Assembly (NCBI GenBank): GCA_027073795.1
Contig: JALTEW010000120.1
Location: 1-10,025, forward strand
DNA from: a bacterium
Lineage (GTDB): Bacteria > Desulfobacterota > S145-22
DNA: 10,025 nt
Reading direction: 5' to 3'
Made by a program: the position numbers and the translations under genes. Positions within the stretch are counted from its first letter, which is position 1, and every line of letters begins with the position of its first letter. The notes beneath the pieces were generated by a model. It had not been told where the DNA came from, made no database searches, and saw nothing but the letters and a program-made list of their open reading frames with translations. Positions 7,356 through 10,025 of this stretch are shown here, in pieces.

Positions 7356-8636
7356 ATGATGACAGATAGAAGCGGATATTATGAGAAGGAATGGGAAACG
7401 CAATCGCCTGCGGAGCGGGAAGAGCGACAGACGGCATGGCTGATTGAGACGGTTCGTTACGCCTATGAACACTGCGAGAGCGTCAAGGAAAAGATGGATG
7501 AAGCGGGCGTTTCCCCGGGCGCTGTGTCCTCTATCAAAGACCTGGAGAGAATTCCCATTACCCCGAAACGTGACCTGGTCCAATTGAACAGGGAAAAGGG
7601 ACCCTTTGGGGGGTTTCTGGGAGTGGACCCGGATGAGCTTAAACGAATTTATATTTCGCCAGGCCCCATTTATGACCCCCATGGCCGGGAGGATGATGAA
7701 TACAGCTTACAGCCTCTTTTTTATAACGCGGGGTTTCGAAAAGGGGATCGCGTGATCAATACCTTCTCCTACCATCTGACACCGGCAGGGATCTTCTGTG
7801 ATGAGGCCATCAATGCCTTGGGCTGCGTGCTGGTTCCAACGGGCGTGGGAAACACGGAGGTCCAGATAAAAACCATGATGGATCTCAAGGTTAATGGGTA
7901 TATAGGGGTTCCAAGTTTTCTGATGAGCCTCATAGAAAAGGCAGAGGGCAAGGGATACGATTTCAACCGGGACTTTGCTATGGAAGTGGCGTTTGTTGCC
8001 GGCGAAATTCTTCCTGATTCCATGCGCAAGAGGCTTGAAGAGGATTACCATATCATTGTCCGGCAGGGCCTGATTATCGCGGATATCGGAGGCATCAGCT
8101 ACGAATGCCCTGAGAAAAACGGGATGCATTTTTCTGAACACAGGATTGTTGAGATTGTCGATCCCCAGACGGGCAAGCAGCTTGGCCCCGGTGAGGTCGG
8201 TGAGGTCGTCGTCACGCCTTTGGGACACAAAACCTATCCAGTCATCAGGCTTGGAACGGGGGATCTTTCCTACTATGAAGAGGCGCCATGTCCCTGTGGC
8301 CGAACGTCGAAACGCATGATGAAGATTGTGGGAAGGGTGGACCAGGTGACCAAGGTTCGTGGGATGTTTATCCATCCCAGCCAGGTTCAAGAGGTTGCAG
8401 CGGCCTTTTCAGAGGTCGAGAGAGTTCGGGTCCGTGTGGATCGGGAAGGGGCGCGGGACCTGATGCTTTTCGATGTGGAACTTCTTGAAGGGAGGGCTGG
8501 TTCAGATGCCCTGAAATCAAAGATAGAGGAAAAGATTCGAGAGGTTCTGAAGCTCCGGGGAGATGTGGTCTTCGTGCAGAAGGGGACGATCCCCAAAGAC
8601 GCCAAGATGATCGAGGATATAAGGAAGTGGGAATAA
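7356..8636 (+). CDS. Phenylacetate-CoA ligase family (PaaK-like) adenylate-forming protein
   Basis: This is a 426-residue member of the ANL (acyl-adenylating) superfamily, PaaK branch. The family activates aryl or acyl carboxylates with ATP and couples them to CoA. The substrate cannot be told from the sequence. Family marks include YAYEHCESVKEKM near 35-47, the domain around 180-217 (GYIGVPSFLMSLIEKA, VAFVAGEILP), ISYECPEKNGMHF (247-259), GPGEVGEVVVTPLG, LGTGDLS (299-305), CPCGRTSKRM (312-321), GRVDQVTKVRGMFIHPSQV (326-344) and a C-terminal Lys near 417 (KDAKMIEDIR). The usual SSGTTGKPT-type phosphate loop is replaced by SPGPIYDPHG (101-110), and the Y-G-x-T/A-E adenylation motif reads GLIIAD. 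I recall relatives with an SPGPIY loop in anaerobic Desulfobacterota, but cannot verify this. It is the last gene of the forward cluster, 30 nt after acpS. Catalytic ability is uncertain. Confidence 0.8.
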   Translation: MMTDRSGYYEKEWETQSPAEREERQTAWLIETVRYAYEHCESVKEKMDEAGVSPGAVSSIKDLERIPITPKRDLVQLNREKGPFGGFLGVDPDELKRIYISPGPIYDPHGREDDEYSLQPLFYNAGFRKGDRVINTFSYHLTPAGIFCDEAINALGCVLVPTGVGNTEVQIKTMMDLKVNGYIGVPSFLMSLIEKAEGKGYDFNRDFAMEVAFVAGEILPDSMRKRLEEDYHIIVRQGLIIADIGGISYECPEKNGMHFSEHRIVEIVDPQTGKQLGPGEVGEVVVTPLGHKTYPVIRLGTGDLSYYEEAPCPCGRTSKRMMKIVGRVDQVTKVRGMFIHPSQVQEVAAAFSEVERVRVRVDREGARDLMLFDVELLEGRAGSDALKSKIEEKIREVLKLRGDVVFVQKGTIPKDAKMIEDIRKWE

Positions 8637-8646
8637 GAGGTAAAGG

Positions 8647-8699
8647 TTTACCCTGTGAAATTGGCGAAGCCAGAGCGCAGCGGATTTCACGGGGGTAAA
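8647..8699 (+). repeat. Long imperfect palindrome crowned by two GNA mini-hairpins
   Basis: The left arm 8647-8661 pairs with the right arm 8684-8699 over 15 base pairs with one bulged G at 8695. One pair (8654 with 8691) is a G-U wobble in the forward transcript and would be an A-C mismatch in the reverse transcript. Between the arms lie GCGAAGC (8664-8670) and GCGCAGC (8675-8681), both of the GCGNAGC mini-hairpin class. The first extends to a TGGC/GCCA stem. No run of T follows, so it is not a classical intrinsic terminator. It could end or protect the 3' end of the forward operon transcript, or be a dispersed structured repeat. Confidence 0.7.
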
Positions 8700-8720
8700 G
8701 GATTGAGGGCTGAGTAAAAA

Positions 8721-8755
8721 GTTTTAAGTTTTAGGTGGTTAAGTGTTAAGTTGAG
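8721..8755. repeat. A/T-rich low-complexity repeat (TTAAGT words)
   Basis: The word TTAAGT occurs three times (8724, 8739 and 8746) within this short tract, with near-copies such as TTTTAG between. It looks like a decayed simple repeat. No function is assigned. Confidence 0.5.
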
Positions 8756-8793
8756 TCATAGCTTAAAGCTGAGAGGGTTAGGTGTTTGAGGGG

Positions 8794-8847
8794 CAACGTT
8801 CAAAGTTAGAAGATTGAATACCCAACCTTGAACATAGAACGTTGAAC
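8794..8847. repeat. GTTCAA/TTGAAC word cluster with an inverted repeat
   Basis: CAACGTTC (8794-8801) and its exact inverse GAACGTTG (8837-8844) flank about 35 nt. TTGAAC occurs at 8828-8833 and 8842-8847, and its inverse GTTCAA at 8798-8803. The arms are too short and too far apart for a strong hairpin. The pattern resembles the repetitive 'gttcaacgttc' spacers I recall from some deltaproteobacterial genomes. Confidence 0.5.
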
Positions 8848-8873
8848 GATTACATTCAGGTCAAAAACCTAAA

Positions 8874-8908
8874 TTTCTCACGCGAAGGCGCCAAGGACGC
8901 CAAGAAAA
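8874..8908. repeat. CGCCAAG-type short tandem repeat preceded by TTTCTCACGCG
   Basis: After TTTCTCACGCGAAGG, the 9-nt units GCGCCAAGG and ACGCCAAGA follow each other and then grade into AAAGCCAA. The arrangement closely resembles the intergenic 'TTTCTCACGCAAAGGCGCAAAG' repeat that I recall from many unrelated bacterial genomes. That similarity is from memory. Function is unknown. Confidence 0.55.
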
Positions 8909-8914
8909 GCCAAT

Positions 8915-8937
8915 AAAAAAAGAATGTTAGCAACTTC
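8915..8937 (-). terminator. Possible weak intrinsic terminator for pdxA
   Basis: Read on the reverse strand, GAAGTTGCTAACATTC can fold into a six-pair stem with a three-base GCT loop and one bulged A. A run of seven T follows directly. It lies about 30 nt after the pdxA stop. The stem is short and A/T-rich, so this is a tentative call. Confidence 0.3.
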
Positions 8938-8967
8938 ACACCTTTGTATGAGAACAATAAAAGTCTA

Positions 8968-9996
8968 CTACCAGCTACCTACTACCTTCCGTCTTCGATT
9001 CAACCTAACAAACCTAACTGCCCATTGGATCGCCGATCTCAAACTCCCGGGGTCGGCGATTCCCTTCCCGGCGATATCCAGTCCTGTCCCGTGATCCACG
9101 GAGACCCTTGGGAAGGGGAGCCCCATCGTGATATTAATTCCCTTATCAAAGGCAAGAAGTTTGAAGGGGATCAGCCCCTGGTCGTGATACATGGCCACAA
9201 AGGCATCGTATCGTTTCAGGTTTCCCCTTGCGAACGCCGTGTCTGCGGGGAGAGGGCCGGTTATATGTATCCCCCGGGCCTGGAAGTCACGAATCACTGG
9301 CTCAATCACCTCACTTTCTTCCAAGCCGATGTCTCCAGCTTCTCCCGCATGGGGATTGAGCCCCAAGACGCAGATCCGCGGGTCCGGGATTCCGAACCAC
9401 CGCCGCATCGTCTCGACAGTCAGATCGATGGTCTCTCCGAGCCGGGCCTTTGTAAGATGGCGGGGGACTTCCCGCAGCGGCAGGTGAATCGTGGCGAGGG
9501 CTACGGTGAGGGTGCGGGAGGCCATCATCATGCCGAAGCGTCGCGTGTCGGTCAGGGCCGCGAACATCTCTGTATGTCCCGGGTACAGATAGCCTCCCTG
9601 ATGGAAGGCCTGTTTGTGAATAGGGCAGGTGACGACCGCGTCAATCTCTCTGTGGCGCGCGGCGTGGATAGCAGCCTCTATGTATTTCCCTGCGGCCTTT
9701 CCGGTTGTGGCGGTGACATGACCGGGATATATGGACCCTGGGGGTAAATCCGTGACAGGCAGGAGATTAAGACCTTCTCCATTTGTCAGCCGGGCCTCAT
9801 CGGTAGAGGGGATCTCCTGGATGCGGGGGGAAATGGAAAGGCTTTGGAAGGTCTCCTTAAGGACGTTCAGGTCACCAAAAACGATAGGAATATGTCCGGG
9901 AAGGCGCCGTCCATAAGCCTTCAAGATGATTTCGGGCCCAATCCCAGCCGGATCCCCCATTGTGATACCTATCTTAGGAATGCTTTTCAAATTCAT
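8968..9996 (-). CDS. pdxA: 4-hydroxythreonine-4-phosphate dehydrogenase
   Basis: The enzyme oxidises 4-phosphohydroxy-L-threonine with NAD+, followed by decarboxylation to 3-amino-2-oxopropyl phosphate, the amino substrate of PdxJ. The N-terminus ITMGDPAGIGPEI is diagnostic. VVTCPIHKQAFHQGGYLYPGHTEMF lies near 121-145. The three metal-ligand histidines match E. coli H166, H211 and H266 with a constant offset: His171 (ATIHLPL), His216 (GLNPHAGE) and His271 (AMYHDQG). RVSVDHGTGLDIAGKG follows near 297-312. Its 342 residues are normal or slightly long (E. coli 329). The last ten or so residues (RRRKVVGSW) are encoded by repeat-like DNA and may not be ancestral. The ATG fits the family start, but the upstream AAAGG is only one base away, so the ribosome binding site is poor. 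Only 29 nt of upstream sequence are in the window, so its promoter cannot be judged. Confidence 0.95.
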   Translation of the reverse strand: MNLKSIPKIGITMGDPAGIGPEIILKAYGRRLPGHIPIVFGDLNVLKETFQSLSISPRIQEIPSTDEARLTNGEGLNLLPVTDLPPGSIYPGHVTATTGKAAGKYIEAAIHAARHREIDAVVTCPIHKQAFHQGGYLYPGHTEMFAALTDTRRFGMMMASRTLTVALATIHLPLREVPRHLTKARLGETIDLTVETMRRWFGIPDPRICVLGLNPHAGEAGDIGLEESEVIEPVIRDFQARGIHITGPLPADTAFARGNLKRYDAFVAMYHDQGLIPFKLLAFDKGINITMGLPFPRVSVDHGTGLDIAGKGIADPGSLRSAIQWAVRFVRLNRRRKVVGSW

Positions 9997-10025
9997 GCCT
10001 TTGGTAAAGGTTAAAAATGTAAGGT

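Larger units (their letters stand above)
8637..8967. other. Gene-free spacer between convergent genes, rich in short repeats
   Basis: These 331 nt separate the ends of the ligase-like gene and pdxA. I see no coding potential and no RNA gene. The spacer holds, in order, a long imperfect palindrome, an A/T-rich low-complexity stretch, a cluster of GTTCAA/TTGAAC words, a GC-rich CGCCAAG repeat and a possible weak terminator for pdxA. It is visibly more A/T-rich than the flanking genes. Confidence 0.8.

Noticed and set aside
7707..8390. Reverse open frame of 227 codons opposite the ligase-like gene
   Set aside because: It is a shadow of the forward gene, with no plausible start signal or domain.
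8700..8730. Possible intrinsic terminator directly after the palindrome for the forward operon
   Set aside because: No run of T follows the stem. The nearest T-rich stretch is over 20 nt away, so it does not meet the usual pattern.
8857..8871. Small hairpin AGGT-CAAAA-ACCT in the spacer
   Set aside because: It has only four pairs, is not followed by a T run, and is expected by chance.
8944..9747. Forward open frame of 267 codons opposite pdxA
   Set aside because: It is antisense to pdxA, whose motifs and metal ligands are all intact. The forward translation is Pro/Gly/Arg-rich with no recognisable domain.

Overview
The window looks like a chromosomal housekeeping segment from an anaerobic Gram-negative bacterium of the Desulfobacterota (former Deltaproteobacteria) type. 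This rests on the gene order ftsH-folP-cdaA-cdaR-glmM-pdxJ-acpS, which I recall from Geobacter-like and sulfate-reducer or syntroph genomes, on the long form of FolP, and on the style of the PaaK-like ligase. No species is assigned, and the lineage call comes from memory of gene order and protein style, not from a search.

Layout. Positions 2-8636 hold eight forward genes packed as one probable operon. They are ftsH (5' end cut off by the window edge), folP, cdaA, cdaR, glmM, pdxJ, acpS and a phenylacetate-CoA-ligase-like adenylation gene. Gaps are about 30 nt or less, and the cdaA/cdaR and glmM/pdxJ pairs overlap by 4 nt. Positions 8637-8967 form a 331-nt gene-free spacer between convergent genes. 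It is filled with short repeats and one strong palindrome. Positions 8968-9996 hold pdxA on the reverse strand, complete, with only 29 nt left upstream of it.

How the genes fit together. FtsH is the membrane quality-control protease and FolP makes dihydropteroate for folate. CdaA makes the second messenger c-di-AMP under the influence of membrane-anchored CdaR. GlmM makes glucosamine-1-phosphate for peptidoglycan and LPS, and in Firmicutes it binds and restrains CdaA. PdxA and PdxJ perform successive steps of DXP-dependent pyridoxal-phosphate synthesis but lie on opposite strands here. AcpS activates acyl carrier protein. The last forward gene is a ligase-like protein whose nucleotide-binding loop departs strongly from the family consensus.

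No RNA gene, CRISPR array, insertion sequence, phage gene or obvious novel system was found. The points most worth a second look are the palindrome at 8647-8699 crowned by two GNA-type mini-hairpins, the mosaic of short repeats around it, the repeat-like 3' end of pdxA, the degenerate ligase and the extended FolP.
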